From Idiomarina sp. (lineage in GTDB: Bacteria; Pseudomonadota; Gammaproteobacteria; Enterobacterales; Alteromonadaceae): 64,000 bases of DNA. The position numbers and the translations under genes are program-made. The notes under the pieces were generated by a model. The model was not told where the DNA came from, made no database searches, and was given only the letters and a program-made list of their open reading frames with translations. Below are positions 8,452 to 17,266 of this stretch, in pieces. The stretch is taken from NCBI GenBank assembly GCA_020831965.1, contig JAFIFP010000004.1:124001-188000 (forward strand), written 5' to 3'. How positions within the stretch are numbered: the stretch's first letter is position 1; every line of letters begins with the position of its first letter.

Positions 8452-9684
8452 TTAGTGGAGGACGCGGCAGCGGATGGTGCCGGGGACGGCTTTGAGCTGT
8501 TCGAGGGCGGCTTCTGCTTGGTCGCTATCGATGTCCATGACGACGTAGCCGAGTTCGTTGTCGGTTTGGAGGAACTGACTGGCGATGTTTACTTCTAGCT
8601 CGGCGAAGATTTGGTTAATGCGATTGAGTACGCCGGGTTGATTGCGATGAATATGCAGCAATCGGCTGGAGCCCTTGTGTGTGGGTAGTGCCACTTCGGG
8701 GAAGTTCACCGCCGACAAAGTAGAGCCATTATCGGAATACTTAATCAGCTTCAGAGCCACTTCAGTACCAATATTCTCTTGGGCTTCCTGCGTTGAACCG
8801 CCCACATGCGGCGTCAAAATCACCTGGTCTAAACCACGCAGCGGGGTCAAGAACTCTTCGTCATTGTTCTTCGGCTCGACCGGGAAAACGTCAATTGCGG
8901 CACCATTTAAATGGCCGGACTTTAAGGCTTCGGCAAGGGCTTCGAGATCAACAACTTTGCCCCGAGACGCATTAATCAATGAGGCACCTTGTTTCATGGC
9001 CGCCAGCTGGGCTTTACCAATCATCCACTGGGTTTCTGCGGTTTCAGGCACATGCAAAGTCACAATGTCTGCGGTTTTTAGCAAGTCATGCAGGGAGGCC
9101 ATGGGGTAGGCGTTCCCCAAGCTTAATTTCGTTTCGATGTCGTAGAACACGACGCGCATGCCCAATTGTTCCGCCAAGATACCTAGCTGCGTGCCGATAT
9201 GACCATAACCGATAATGCCCAAGGTTTTGCCACGGGCTTCATGGCAGCCACTGGCAGACTTAATCCAGTCGCCTCGATGACAGGCCATGTTCTTCTCAGG
9301 CACACGGCGCAGCAACATAATCATTTCCGCAAGCACGAGCTCCGCGACTGAACGGGTATTGGAAAAGGGCGCATTAAACACCGGAATACCAAACTCACGG
9401 GCGGCTTGGGTATCCACCTGATTCGTGCCAATACAAAAGCATCCAATCGCATTCAGCTTTTGGGCATTTTCCAACACTTTGCGGGTAAGCTGTGTGCGGC
9501 TACGAATACCGACAAAATGAAACTCACCAATACGGGCGGCCAGTTCATCTTCGTTCATTGCGGTACTGTGCTGCTCAATTTCGGTATACCCTTGTTGCTC
9601 TAAACACTCCACCGCACGCGGGTGCACGCCTTCCAGCAATAGGATTTTTATCTTCTTCTTCGGTAAGGAAAACTCCGGCGGCAT
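8452..9684 (-). CDS. serA: SerA, D-3-phosphoglycerate dehydrogenase
   Basis: First enzyme of serine synthesis: oxidises 3-phosphoglycerate to 3-phosphohydroxypyruvate with NAD. 410 residues, the same length class as E. coli SerA. It has a substrate-binding lobe, the NAD Rossmann motif GIIGYGHIGTQLG (near residue 160), the catalytic Arg in NASRGKVVD and the catalytic His in LTPHVGGSTQEAQ. A C-terminal ACT domain (~335-410, HRNQPGVLNRINQIF) normally gives serine feedback inhibition. The ATG at 9684 has AGGAG seven bases upstream, and that site overlaps the rpiA stop, so the two are probably co-transcribed. Serine made here feeds the glycine cleavage genes elsewhere in the window. Confidence 0.95.
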   Translation of the reverse strand: MPPEFSLPKKKIKILLLEGVHPRAVECLEQQGYTEIEQHSTAMNEDELAARIGEFHFVGIRSRTQLTRKVLENAQKLNAIGCFCIGTNQVDTQAAREFGIPVFNAPFSNTRSVAELVLAEMIMLLRRVPEKNMACHRGDWIKSASGCHEARGKTLGIIGYGHIGTQLGILAEQLGMRVVFYDIETKLSLGNAYPMASLHDLLKTADIVTLHVPETAETQWMIGKAQLAAMKQGASLINASRGKVVDLEALAEALKSGHLNGAAIDVFPVEPKNNDEEFLTPLRGLDQVILTPHVGGSTQEAQENIGTEVALKLIKYSDNGSTLSAVNFPEVALPTHKGSSRLLHIHRNQPGVLNRINQIFAELEVNIASQFLQTDNELGYVVMDIDSDQAEAALEQLKAVPGTIRCRVLH

Positions 9685-9692
9685 GACGGCTC

Positions 9693-10355
9693 CTAGCGTT
9701 TTAAAGTGGTAAGTTCATTGCCATCACTCAGTAACGCGATATCCGCGCTGCGTGCAGCAAACAAGCCGTTCGTAACAACTCCGGTAATCTGATTGATGCG
9801 CTCTTCGAGGGCAACGGGAGTGTCGATGGCGAGGTGATACAGGTCCAAGATTTGGTTGCCGTTGTCGGTAATCACACCTTCGCGATACACCGGGTCGCCG
9901 CCCAACTTTACTAGCTCACGCGCCACATAAGAGCGCGCCATCGGAATCACTTCCACAGGTAAAGGGAACTCGCCAAGTCGGTCAACTAGTTTGCTGGAGT
10001 CGGCAATACAGATAAAGGTTTCTGCCACGGCAGCGACAATTTTCTCGCGCGTTAGCGCGCCGCCGCCACCTTTAATCATGTGCAGATGCCGATTGATTTC
10101 ATCCGCACCATCCACATAAATACTCAATGACGGTACGCCATTCAAGTCATAGACAGGAATGCCAATTTTCTTTAATCGCTCGGTGGACGCTTCGGAACTG
10201 GAGACAGCCCCTTCGATATCATATTTCAGATCGGCAAGTGCATCGATGAAGTAGTTCACGGTGGAGCCCGTGCCCACCCCGACAATACTTCCTTTTTGCA
10301 CGTATGGAATGGCAGCTTCTGCTGCGTGTCGCTTGGCTTGGTCCTGAGCGCTCAT
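9693..10355 (-). CDS. rpiA: RpiA, ribose-5-phosphate isomerase A
   Basis: Interconverts ribulose 5-phosphate and ribose 5-phosphate in the pentose phosphate pathway. 220 residues, the standard length. Diagnostic motifs: [15 protein letters not shown] near residue 26, DGADEI and [14 protein letters not shown], with the catalytic Glu in ALTREK. It sits between fau (52 bases upstream) and serA (8 bases downstream) on the minus strand. serA and rpiA are neighbours in many Gammaproteobacteria, including E. coli, which supports the call. Confidence 0.95.
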   Translation of the reverse strand: MSAQDQAKRHAAEAAIPYVQKGSIVGVGTGSTVNYFIDALADLKYDIEGAVSSSEASTERLKKIGIPVYDLNGVPSLSIYVDGADEINRHLHMIKGGGGALTREKIVAAVAETFICIADSSKLVDRLGEFPLPVEVIPMARSYVARELVKLGGDPVYREGVITDNGNQILDLYHLAIDTPVALEERINQITGVVTNGLFAARSADIALLSDGNELTTLKR

Positions 10356-10407
10356 GGGGTCCCCGTTATCGCGTGGCAGGTTAAAAGGATGGCGTAACGG
10401 CTCTCTA

Positions 10408-11037
10408 TTATACGGCGGTGTTCGGGAACTGCCAGACCTTTGAGGGCGTTATCACAATTGGTAGAGGAATATCCCAGTCTCGCTTGGGAATATTCGCTAC
10501 CTTCTGGCAGTCATGAGCCACGCCAATAGCTTGCAAATGCGGATAAAGACCACGTTGCCAGCCCGCAAGTGTGCGGTCATAAAAGCCGCCGCCCATACCG
10601 AGTCGATTCCCTTCGGCATCAAAGGCCACCAAAGGCGCTAGCAATAAATCTATTTCGCCCAGTGGTACCACACGCTGGGTCGCTAGTTCAGGCTCAAGAA
10701 TGCCGTAGCGGTTCGTCACCATGGGCGTGTCTGCATAAAAATCGAGGAACAACAAATGCCCTTGGCAGACTGGGTGCAGCACGGGCAAGACCGTTCGCAC
10801 GCCTCGTTCCCACAAGGCTTCAATGAGTGGCGCCAGGTTCAACTCTCCGTCTTGCGCCAGATAGAGCGCAACAGTGCTTACTTGAGCAGCAGAACCACCA
10901 GCCCCACCAGAACCAAAACCACGCGCCAAGACTGCCGCCTTCACGGCTTCCGACGCCGCCGCTTGCTGCTCAAAACTTAACGCACGCCGGCGCTGCCGGA
11001 TTTCTTGGCGAATAGTCTGCGAAACATTTAAGTCCAT
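10408..11037 (-). CDS. fau: 5-formyltetrahydrofolate cyclo-ligase
   Basis: ATP-dependent conversion of 5-formyltetrahydrofolate to 5,10-methenyltetrahydrofolate, a folate salvage step linked to serine and glycine one-carbon flow. The longest frame gives 261 residues, but the first 52 are arginine-rich and unlike the family. The start chosen is the ATG at 11037 with AGGAGAG just upstream, giving 209 residues (usual ~180-200). Motifs: an N-terminal [40 protein letters not shown] near the nucleotide site, and a final AIGVAHDCQ segment. In many Gammaproteobacteria this gene follows the 6S RNA directly; here two plus-strand genes lie between them. Confidence 0.9.
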   Translation of the reverse strand: MDLNVSQTIRQEIRQRRRALSFEQQAAASEAVKAAVLARGFGSGGAGGSAAQVSTVALYLAQDGELNLAPLIEALWERGVRTVLPVLHPVCQGHLLFLDFYADTPMVTNRYGILEPELATQRVVPLGEIDLLLAPLVAFDAEGNRLGMGGGFYDRTLAGWQRGLYPHLQAIGVAHDCQKVANIPKRDWDIPLPIVITPSKVWQFPNTAV

Positions 11038-11112
11038 GAAATCTCTCCTACAGTTGCGCTCGCGAAGACAGGCTGCGACACTAACTGCACGATTTTTTAT
11101 TAGGATAACAGC

Positions 11113-12711
11113 ATGCGTTTCTTCAGTCTGCTTTTCGCTTTCATGGCCATGGTGCCGTTGGTTGCTTGCGGTGCGCCACCTTCTTCGCCACATTCTGCCC
11201 CGGATCGCGATCGGGGCGAAGGCCCCTTTGAACGCCTTATTTTGCGTGGCGGTATTTTAGTGAACGGCGAAGGTGCACCGCCCGTGGGGCCCGTGGATAT
11301 CGTGATCGAGAATGATCGCATTGTGCAGGTGGCGGTGGTCGGCTATCCGGGTGTGCCGGTGCAAGAGCGTCGCCGTCCGGTAGCTCAATCGGGTGATCGC
11401 GAAGTGGATATTACCGGTCATTACGTGCTGCCTGGATTTGTAGATATGCACGGCCATTTAGGTGGCTCCGCTGAGAACATTCCCGCCGAGTATGTACTGA
11501 AGCTTTGGCTGGCCCACGGCATTACCACAGTGCGCGAGCCGGGTAGTTTTAGAGGGTTAGAGTGGACGCTGGATCACGCGCGTCGCGCCGAAGCCAATAC
11601 CATTGCTGGCCCACGTATTATTCCTTACGTAGGTTTTGGTCGTGGCGCACAAGAGCCGATTATTACTGCTGATCAAGCCCGTGCTTGGGTACAAGACATT
11701 CATCGCCAAGGGGCTTCGGGGATTAAGTTCTTCGGTGCGCCACCGCGCATTATTTCCGCCGCTTTAGACGAAGCCAACACGCTTGGTCTCGGCACCATGA
11801 TGCACCACGCGCAACTTAACGTGGTGCGCACCAATGTGATTGACTCGGCGCGCATGGGTTTAGGCAGCATGGAACATTGGTATGGCTTGCCAGAAGCCAT
11901 GTTCACCGACCAAGTGATTCAAAACTACTCACCGGAATACAATTACCAGAACGAGCAAGACCGGTTTGGCGAAGCAGGGCGCTTGTGGAAGCAAGCCGCG
12001 CCGAAGGGCAGTGAGCGTTGGAACGCTGTACGGGACGAGTTGATTGAACTCGACTTTACCATTAACCCAACCCTTAACATCTATGAAGCGAGCCGCGATG
12101 TTATGGCGCAGCGTAATGCGGACTGGCACGCGGAATATACGCTCCCCACGCTCTGGGAATTCTTTAAGCCCAGCCGTTACGCTCACGGCTCTTACTGGTT
12201 TGACTGGACTACCGACGACGAAATTGCATGGCGTGAAAACTACCGCATTTGGATGTCGTTCTTAAATGACTTCAAAAACCACGGCGGGCGCGTTACGGCC
12301 GGCTCTGACTCCGGTTACATCTATAAAATTTATGGCTTTGGCTACATTCAAGAGCTCGAACTGCTGCGCGAAGCGGGCTTTAATGCCCTTGAAGTGATTC
12401 GTGCTGCCACGTTGTCTGGCGCCGAAGCGCTGGGCCTTGAAGAAGACATTGGCAGTGTCATTCCAGGCAAGAAAGCCGACTTAGTGATTGTGCGGGAAAA
12501 CCCGCTACGCAATTTCAAAGTGCTTTACGGCACGGGGCATTACCAATTAGACGACAACAACGAACCCATGCGTACGCAAGGGATTCGCTATACTGTCAAA
12601 GATGGTGTGATTTACGATGTGGCCGAGTTACTGTCAGACGTGCGGGCCATCGTTCGTGATGCGAAAGCCTCAGCCGAACAAGAGGCCGAACAAGAAGCCG
12701 AAACACCCTAA
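11113..12711 (+). CDS. Amidohydrolase lipoprotein (metal-dependent hydrolase)
   Basis: A secreted amidohydrolase of the imidazolonepropionase/prolidase-like branch; the substrate is unknown. 532 residues. The N-terminus is a lipoprotein signal with lipobox LVAC (Cys 19), so the enzyme is probably anchored in the envelope. Metal-site motifs in order: HGH in GFVDMHGHLG, the Lys in GIKFFG, a His in MMHHAQ, a His in SMEHWYG and the Asp in AGSDSG. The last ~20 residues are an acidic Glu/Ala repeat tail. It starts 75 bases from the divergent fau gene and is followed after 24 bases by a PH-domain membrane protein, probably co-transcribed. Relatives act on cyclic dipeptides or acyl-prolines, which would suit a peptide feeder (inference). 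Confidence 0.8.
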   Translation: MRFFSLLFAFMAMVPLVACGAPPSSPHSAPDRDRGEGPFERLILRGGILVNGEGAPPVGPVDIVIENDRIVQVAVVGYPGVPVQERRRPVAQSGDREVDITGHYVLPGFVDMHGHLGGSAENIPAEYVLKLWLAHGITTVREPGSFRGLEWTLDHARRAEANTIAGPRIIPYVGFGRGAQEPIITADQARAWVQDIHRQGASGIKFFGAPPRIISAALDEANTLGLGTMMHHAQLNVVRTNVIDSARMGLGSMEHWYGLPEAMFTDQVIQNYSPEYNYQNEQDRFGEAGRLWKQAAPKGSERWNAVRDELIELDFTINPTLNIYEASRDVMAQRNADWHAEYTLPTLWEFFKPSRYAHGSYWFDWTTDDEIAWRENYRIWMSFLNDFKNHGGRVTAGSDSGYIYKIYGFGYIQELELLREAGFNALEVIRAATLSGAEALGLEEDIGSVIPGKKADLVIVRENPLRNFKVLYGTGHYQLDDNNEPMRTQGIRYTVKDGVIYDVAELLSDVRAIVRDAKASAEQEAEQEAETP

Positions 12712-12735
12712 GGACTGCAACCGAGGAACCGAGTA

Positions 12736-13176
12736 ATGGACAAGCTACACCCAAGTAAAGTTGACCCGCTTTATATGTTGATTTTGCTGTCCATTCCGAT
12801 CTTCGGCTTGGTGGCGATGACACTGTTTGCGCTCGTGGGCGCGGGTATTGTCGCCTTCCTCATTTTCATTATTGCCGTGATTTGGCCAAGTTGGGTCCTG
12901 CTTGGTACGAAATACCTTATCCAAGGTGACGCGCTGCACGTGAGCTGTGGCCCGCTGCGCTACCGTATTGCCTTAGACAGCATTCAATCGGTCACGCCAA
13001 TTAAAACCTTCCGTCCGGGGCCTGCGCTCTCCCGCGATAAGCTGGAAATCCGTCACAGTAAAGGTGTCTTGCTGATCTCGCCAACAGACAAATATGGTTT
13101 TGTATTTGATTTAGGTATTGGTGGTGAGGAGCAATTTAACCCGGAAGAAGACGACTACGAAGGCCCACTTCCGTAA
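12736..13176 (+). CDS. PH-domain-containing small membrane protein
   Basis: 146 residues. Two adjacent hydrophobic helices (~13-32 and ~36-58) are followed by a compact soluble region (~60-130) with GTKYLIQGDALHVSCGPLRYRIAL, the start typical of bacterial PH-like domains in small membrane proteins. It ends in an acidic tail (EEDDYEGPLP). The function is unknown. The ATG at 12736 has CGAGGAAC upstream. It probably shares a transcript with the amidohydrolase before it. Confidence 0.6.
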   Translation: MDKLHPSKVDPLYMLILLSIPIFGLVAMTLFALVGAGIVAFLIFIIAVIWPSWVLLGTKYLIQGDALHVSCGPLRYRIALDSIQSVTPIKTFRPGPALSRDKLEIRHSKGVLLISPTDKYGFVFDLGIGGEEQFNPEEDDYEGPLP

Positions 13177-13199
13177 GCCCGACGCCACTCGCCTCAGCA

Positions 13200-13328
13200 T
13201 TACTCTAAAACGTTTTCGCGCTGCTCAGTTTCGTCAACGGGTAGGGTGGTGCGGTCACTACAGGTGTTTAAGACAAGAATGGTCGCGAGTACGATGAATA
13301 TGCCTGCAATGATTTCGATCTTCTTCAT
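13200..13328 (-). CDS. Predicted 42-residue single-pass membrane protein next to 6S RNA
   Basis: A short ORF with ATG at 13328 and TAA at 13200-13202. It begins MKKIEIIAGIFIVLATILVL and continues with a short polar tail containing one Cys and ending EQRENVLE: a short cationic start, one membrane helix and a charged tail. GAGAG lies upstream as a loose ribosome site. It begins about 40 bases after the 3' end of 6S RNA on the same strand, the position where fau normally sits, so it may be expressed by read-through. The Cys context (LNTC) is not a convincing lipobox. No family recognised. Confidence 0.45.
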   Translation of the reverse strand: MKKIEIIAGIFIVLATILVLNTCSDRTTLPVDETEQRENVLE

Positions 13329-13368
13329 GCCGAAAACTCTCTCAATGTTCACTGGCTCAAGCGCTTGG

Positions 13369-13556
13369 AAAAGGGCTCCCCGAAGTGCCGCTGCCGTGTG
13401 TTAGCCCTTGAACCCATAGGTTCAAGGCGGGTGCTGATTCATAACCCGCAGGCTTCCCGGCGAAACCCGGGCATGCACACTGGGAAAGAAACAGGACCCT
13501 ATTCTAAAGACATCGGCTCAGGGACATTCACATGCTGGCGAACACCCCAGGGAGTT
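13369..13556 (-). ncRNA. ssrS: 6S RNA
   Basis: The minus strand shows the 6S layout: a closing stem whose 5' arm is CTCCCTGGGGTGTTCGCC and whose 3' arm is GGCAGCGGCACTTCGGGGAG, with CCTGAGCCGAT as in E. coli 6S. The large central bubble follows, then the hairpin CCTTGAACC-TAT-GGGTTCAAGG, which closely matches E. coli, and CCTGCGGG. It is downstream of zapA on the same strand, the standard gammaproteobacterial location. 6S RNA binds the sigma-70 RNA polymerase holoenzyme as a promoter mimic in stationary phase. The ends are good to about five bases. Confidence 0.93.
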
Positions 13557-13569
13557 ATTCTATTCTAGC

Positions 13570-13896
13570 TTATTCCGCGTCGGATTTTGAGAGGGATTTA
13601 CCTTTTGGGTCGCCGATTGCTTTTTCTATGGTCGCTTGTAAAAGACTAACTTTGTCTTCCAGCGCGGCCATTTTCTCGGCTTGTTCGGACTTCTCTTGCA
13701 TCCATTCATGACACAGGTTCAATGCGGTCATAACTGCAATTTGTTCGATGTTGGTTAACTTGGTAGCGGCACGCGTCTCGTTCAGGCGCTCGTCCAGCTG
13801 ACGCGCAGCCTCACGCAGCGCGCTTTCCTGCCCGTCAGGACACATGACGCGATAGTTGCGTTCCAGCAATGTGATATCGACAATTTGTCCACTCAT
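13570..13896 (-). CDS. zapA: ZapA, cell division protein
   Basis: Small coiled-coil protein that cross-links FtsZ filaments at the division site. The frame is open for 181 residues, but the first 73 are Cys/Arg-rich and unlike the family. The ATG at 13896, with AGAGGAA upstream, gives 108 residues, the normal size. It begins MSGQIVDITLLERNYRVMCP, with the typical RNYRVMCPDGQE, followed by DERLNETRAAT and a C-terminal coiled coil (EKMAALEDKVSLLQATIEKA). It is divergent from ygfB and followed by 6S RNA on the same strand, as in E. coli. Confidence 0.93.
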   Translation of the reverse strand: MSGQIVDITLLERNYRVMCPDGQESALREAARQLDERLNETRAATKLTNIEQIAVMTALNLCHEWMQEKSEQAEKMAALEDKVSLLQATIEKAIGDPKGKSLSKSDAE

Positions 13897-14082
13897 GAAG
13901 ATTCCTCTTACTTCACTTCCACGCCAACCTATGGAGCCGCAGCATAGCGAGGCGCCCCGTTTTATGCAACAGCCTTTATATTTGGGGCATGTCCACAGTA
14001 GTCCTGTTTTTCCGCAAGTGTTAGGATATAAGCATAGACGACAGCGTAAGAGAGCGAGCGCTCTCCATATGGACGGAACACT

Positions 14083-14655
14083 ATGACCGACAATGCCTCT
14101 CGAGCATTTGAGCAATTAACGCAGTGGCTCGAACAAGAAGATATGATCGTGTCTGCGGCAGAACTTCACGGCATGCTAACTGGGCTACTGGCGAGCGGTC
14201 AACGTGCTCATGGTGGCGATTGGTTACTGATCGTGGCCGACCTTGCGAATGAAGGGAACACCTTCAGCAGCCGCATGAATCAGCAGCTTGAAACACTGGC
14301 GAAAGAAATTCGCGAAGGCTTAGGCTGCCCTGAGCTGAGTTTTCAGCCTTTGTTACCCGGTGACGAAGAAGCGCTGACGGAACGCCTGAGTGCGCTCACC
14401 GAATGGACCCAGTGTTTCTTAGTGGGCTTTGGCGTAAATCAGCAGAACCTTGCCAAAGCGTCGGAAGATCTGCGCGAAGCCATTCAAGACATGGCGGAAA
14501 TTGCGCGCTTGTCGCCAGACGTGAACGCCGGTGAAGACGACGAGCGGGCCTTTTACGAGGTGTGCGAGTACGTGCGTATCTCCGCCATTATGTGCTTTAA
14601 CGAGTTGGGCAATATGCCTCCGCCGGCGAGCCCAGCGAGTCAGTCCATTCATTAA
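14083..14655 (+). CDS. ygfB: YgfB, UPF0149 family protein
   Basis: Conserved gammaproteobacterial protein of 190 residues, usually found between zapA and pepP. The family start is seen in the N-terminal third: AAELHGMLTGLLASGQ. The end shows DDERAFYEVCEYVRISAIMCFNEL, the other conserved block. In Pseudomonas the homologue modulates an anti-terminator controlling ampDh3; no direct function can be read here. The ATG at 14083 lies close to the divergent zapA promoter region. pepP follows after 15 bases. Confidence 0.9.
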   Translation: MTDNASRAFEQLTQWLEQEDMIVSAAELHGMLTGLLASGQRAHGGDWLLIVADLANEGNTFSSRMNQQLETLAKEIREGLGCPELSFQPLLPGDEEALTERLSALTEWTQCFLVGFGVNQQNLAKASEDLREAIQDMAEIARLSPDVNAGEDDERAFYEVCEYVRISAIMCFNELGNMPPPASPASQSIH

Positions 14656-14670
14656 CCGAGGAGGCTGGCG

Positions 14671-16053
14671 ATGATCGCAGTACGCGAGCTTCAACAGCGG
14701 CGCGCCGCACTAGTCAAGGCCATGTCTAGCGACTCATCTACAAGCGTGGCGGTGATTCCAGCAGCCCGTGAAGTGGTGCGCAGCAACGATACACATTTCC
14801 CGTTTCGCCAAGACAGCGACTTCTGGTACCTGACTGGCATTGCGGAGCCGGATGCGGTGTTAGTTATTCAAAGTGGCCAGAGTGGCCAAGGCGGTAAAAG
14901 TGGCGAGCCGCCGCGCTCCACACTCTTTGTATTGCCCAAAGACCCCACCGCAGAGATTTGGCATGGTCGTCGACTTGGCGTTGAAAAAGCCAAAGCCATT
15001 GCGGGCGTGACACAGTGTTTTACCCTTGAAGAATTGCCCGAACAACTGCCCGCATTACTGGACGGTTTCGAACACCTGTACTTGGCGCAGCAAGACAACT
15101 TGTGGATTGAACCGCAAGTGAAAGTGGCCATGGCCGCGCTGCGCAGTGGTCGCCGCCAAGGCAAACGTGCGCCGCGCACCGTCAATGACTTGAATCCGTT
15201 AGTGCATGAACAGCGGCTGATCAAAAGCCCTGCTGAAATAGCACTGATGAAACAGGCCTGCATGATTTCCGCGCAAGGCATGAGCCGCGCAATGAACTTT
15301 GTCGAGCCCGAACAGTTTGAGTATCAGGTTGCGGCGGAATTGCATCATGAATTTGTGATGCACGGCGCTTCAGGTCCTGCCTACGGCACTATTTGTGGTA
15401 GCGGCGAGAACGCCTGTATTTTGCATTACACAGAAAACAGTAGCCGTATGACCGCCGGTGATCTGCTGCTCATTGACGCAGGCGCTGAGTATGCCGGTTA
15501 TGCGGGCGACATTAGCCGTACCTTCCCGGTGAATGGTCGCTTTAGCCCATCCCAGCGTAAACTGTATCAGGTGGTGTTAGCCGCACATGAAGCAGCGCTG
15601 GCGGAACTAAAGCCAGGTGCTACCTTACCAGCCGCTTATCGGGCGGCGGTGCGGGTGTTAACTGAAGGTATGGTGAAACTTGGCATTCTGCGTGGCGAAG
15701 TGGACAGCTTGATTCAAGACATGGCGTTTCGCCCCTATTTTATGCACGGGTTAGGGCATTGGCTCGGCCTGGATGTGCATGATGTGGGTGAATACCAGCA
15801 AGACGGCAAGCCACGGCCATTGCAGCCCGGCATGGTGCTCACGATTGAACCGGGGCTTTATATTCCCGCGGATGCGGACGTACCAGAAAGCTATCGAGGA
15901 CTGGGCATCCGTATTGAAGACGACATTCTGATTACCGAAACTGGCTTTGAAAACTTAACCGCTATGGTACCTAAGTCTATCGAAGGTATTGAGGCACTGA
16001 TGGCACGAGGCAAAGCCAGCGCGCGCGGCGCGAAGCCGGTGGAAGCGAATTAA
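14671..16053 (+). CDS. pepP: PepP, Xaa-Pro aminopeptidase
   Basis: Manganese aminopeptidase P, which removes the N-terminal residue before proline. 460 residues (E. coli 441). It has an N-terminal creatinase-like domain (~1-170) and a C-terminal pita-bread domain. Metal ligands are visible: Asp in LLIDAGAEYAGYAGDISRTF (two), His in HGLGHWLGLDVHDVG, Glu in TIEPGLY and Glu in GIRIEDDIL. The extra length is a Gly/Ser-rich loop near residue 70 and a C-terminal tail. GGAGG precedes the ATG. The stop TAA is immediately followed by the ubiH ATG, so translation is probably coupled. The pepP-ubiH-ubiI order is classical. Confidence 0.95.
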   Translation: MIAVRELQQRRAALVKAMSSDSSTSVAVIPAAREVVRSNDTHFPFRQDSDFWYLTGIAEPDAVLVIQSGQSGQGGKSGEPPRSTLFVLPKDPTAEIWHGRRLGVEKAKAIAGVTQCFTLEELPEQLPALLDGFEHLYLAQQDNLWIEPQVKVAMAALRSGRRQGKRAPRTVNDLNPLVHEQRLIKSPAEIALMKQACMISAQGMSRAMNFVEPEQFEYQVAAELHHEFVMHGASGPAYGTICGSGENACILHYTENSSRMTAGDLLLIDAGAEYAGYAGDISRTFPVNGRFSPSQRKLYQVVLAAHEAALAELKPGATLPAAYRAAVRVLTEGMVKLGILRGEVDSLIQDMAFRPYFMHGLGHWLGLDVHDVGEYQQDGKPRPLQPGMVLTIEPGLYIPADADVPESYRGLGIRIEDDILITETGFENLTAMVPKSIEGIEALMARGKASARGAKPVEAN

Positions 16054-17262
16054 ATGTCCGCATTAACCAAGCGCGAAGCGAATAGCACGCAACAAAAAAC
16101 TATCGCCATTGCCGGTGCAGGCTTGGTGGGAGCTTTTGCTGCGTTAGCGTTGAGCCGCGCTCGGCCCGATTGGCAGGTGGTGTTACTGGACCCGGAGCCG
16201 GGGGTGCCTCGTCAAGATCCGCGCACATTAGCCTTAGCGTTACGAAGCTTCTTAGCGCTCGAGGAAGCGGGCGTTATCTCATTGTTGAATAACGCGGACT
16301 TCACGCCCATTCAAACCATTCATGTAAGTGACACCACGGGCCCCGGTCGTGCGCAAATGAAAGCGGCCACGGAAGGCGTTCCAGCACTCGGCTATGTGTT
16401 AGAAGCCCGCTACTTGCAACAGGCGTTGGCTAAAGCTTGTGAAGCCAGTGCCGTGGTATGGCGAAAGGGTGTCCGCATTCAAAGCATTGAATCCACGCCG
16501 ACGCACCAACAGCTCACACTGTCAGACCACAGCGAATTAGCGGCGGACTTGTTAGTGGTAACGGATGGCACGCAGTCACCCACCCGTTCCTTGTTGGGCA
16601 TTGATGTCACGCAGCAGCACTATCCACAGCAGGCGCTTGCGGGCTTTATTGAAGTGGACCGGCCCCATGGGCAAATTGCCTATGAACGATTTACCGAGCA
16701 AGGCCCGATGGCCTTGCTACCCTGCGGACAGCGCCGTTTTGCCTTGGTATGGTGCGCGCAACCCGAGCGGATGAGCGCCTTAATGGCCCTCGACGACGAC
16801 GGATTTTTGAGTGCAGCGCAGCAGCGCTTTGGTGGCCGTGCGGGGCGTTTTGTGAAGGCAACGCGGCAAGGTAGTTTTCCGCTCTCGATGCGATGGGCAG
16901 AGCGCATGTTGGCACATCGTACGGTATTGATTGGTAATGCCTGCCACGCGCTGCATCCGGTGGCGGGACAAGGTTACAACTTGGGCGTACGAGATGTTTT
17001 GGCGTTGGTTCAGCACCTGAATTACTGCTACGATCCTGGTGCCATTGCGGTATTAAACGCTTACAGCGAGCAACGCCAACCCGATTATCAGGGCGTCCGG
17101 CTCTTTACCGACGGTTTGGTCGGTTTGTTTTCCAATGACCAAGCATTGTTAAGCGCAGGGCGCCGGACGGGCTTGGCGGCCTTGAGTGGATTCTCATGCT
17201 TGGGGTCGTTGTTAGCGCAAAAAGCCATGGGGTTTGGCGCACAGGAGTCACTATGGCGGTAG
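16054..17262 (+). CDS. ubiH: UbiH, 2-octaprenyl-6-methoxyphenol hydroxylase
   Basis: FAD-dependent monooxygenase of ubiquinone synthesis that hydroxylates C4 of the ring. 402 residues. The N-terminal FAD motif is GAGLVGAFAAL. The second FAD block reads IGNACHALHPVAGQGYNLGVRD: the Asn in place of the Asp of the usual GDAAH matches the UbiH branch and separates it from UbiI. The substrate-side block DLLVVTDGTQSPTRSLLG is present. Its ATG directly abuts the pepP stop. ubiI starts 4 bases after its stop. The protein acts in a membrane-associated Ubi complex. Confidence 0.92.
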   Translation: MSALTKREANSTQQKTIAIAGAGLVGAFAALALSRARPDWQVVLLDPEPGVPRQDPRTLALALRSFLALEEAGVISLLNNADFTPIQTIHVSDTTGPGRAQMKAATEGVPALGYVLEARYLQQALAKACEASAVVWRKGVRIQSIESTPTHQQLTLSDHSELAADLLVVTDGTQSPTRSLLGIDVTQQHYPQQALAGFIEVDRPHGQIAYERFTEQGPMALLPCGQRRFALVWCAQPERMSALMALDDDGFLSAAQQRFGGRAGRFVKATRQGSFPLSMRWAERMLAHRTVLIGNACHALHPVAGQGYNLGVRDVLALVQHLNYCYDPGAIAVLNAYSEQRQPDYQGVRLFTDGLVGLFSNDQALLSAGRRTGLAALSGFSCLGSLLAQKAMGFGAQESLWR

Positions 17263-17266
17263 GAAT

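Noticed and set aside
11038..11193. N-terminal extension of Fau to 261 residues
   Set aside because: It overlaps the divergent amidohydrolase start and does not look like the family; AGGAGAG before 11037 marks the start.
13365..13568. 67-codon plus-strand ORF
   Set aside because: It is the complement of the 6S RNA gene; the composition follows the RNA stems and no protein family is visible.
13897..14115. N-terminal extension of ZapA to 181 residues
   Set aside because: The extension is Cys/Arg-rich, overlaps the divergent ygfB start, and the ATG at 13896 with AGAGGAA gives the normal length.
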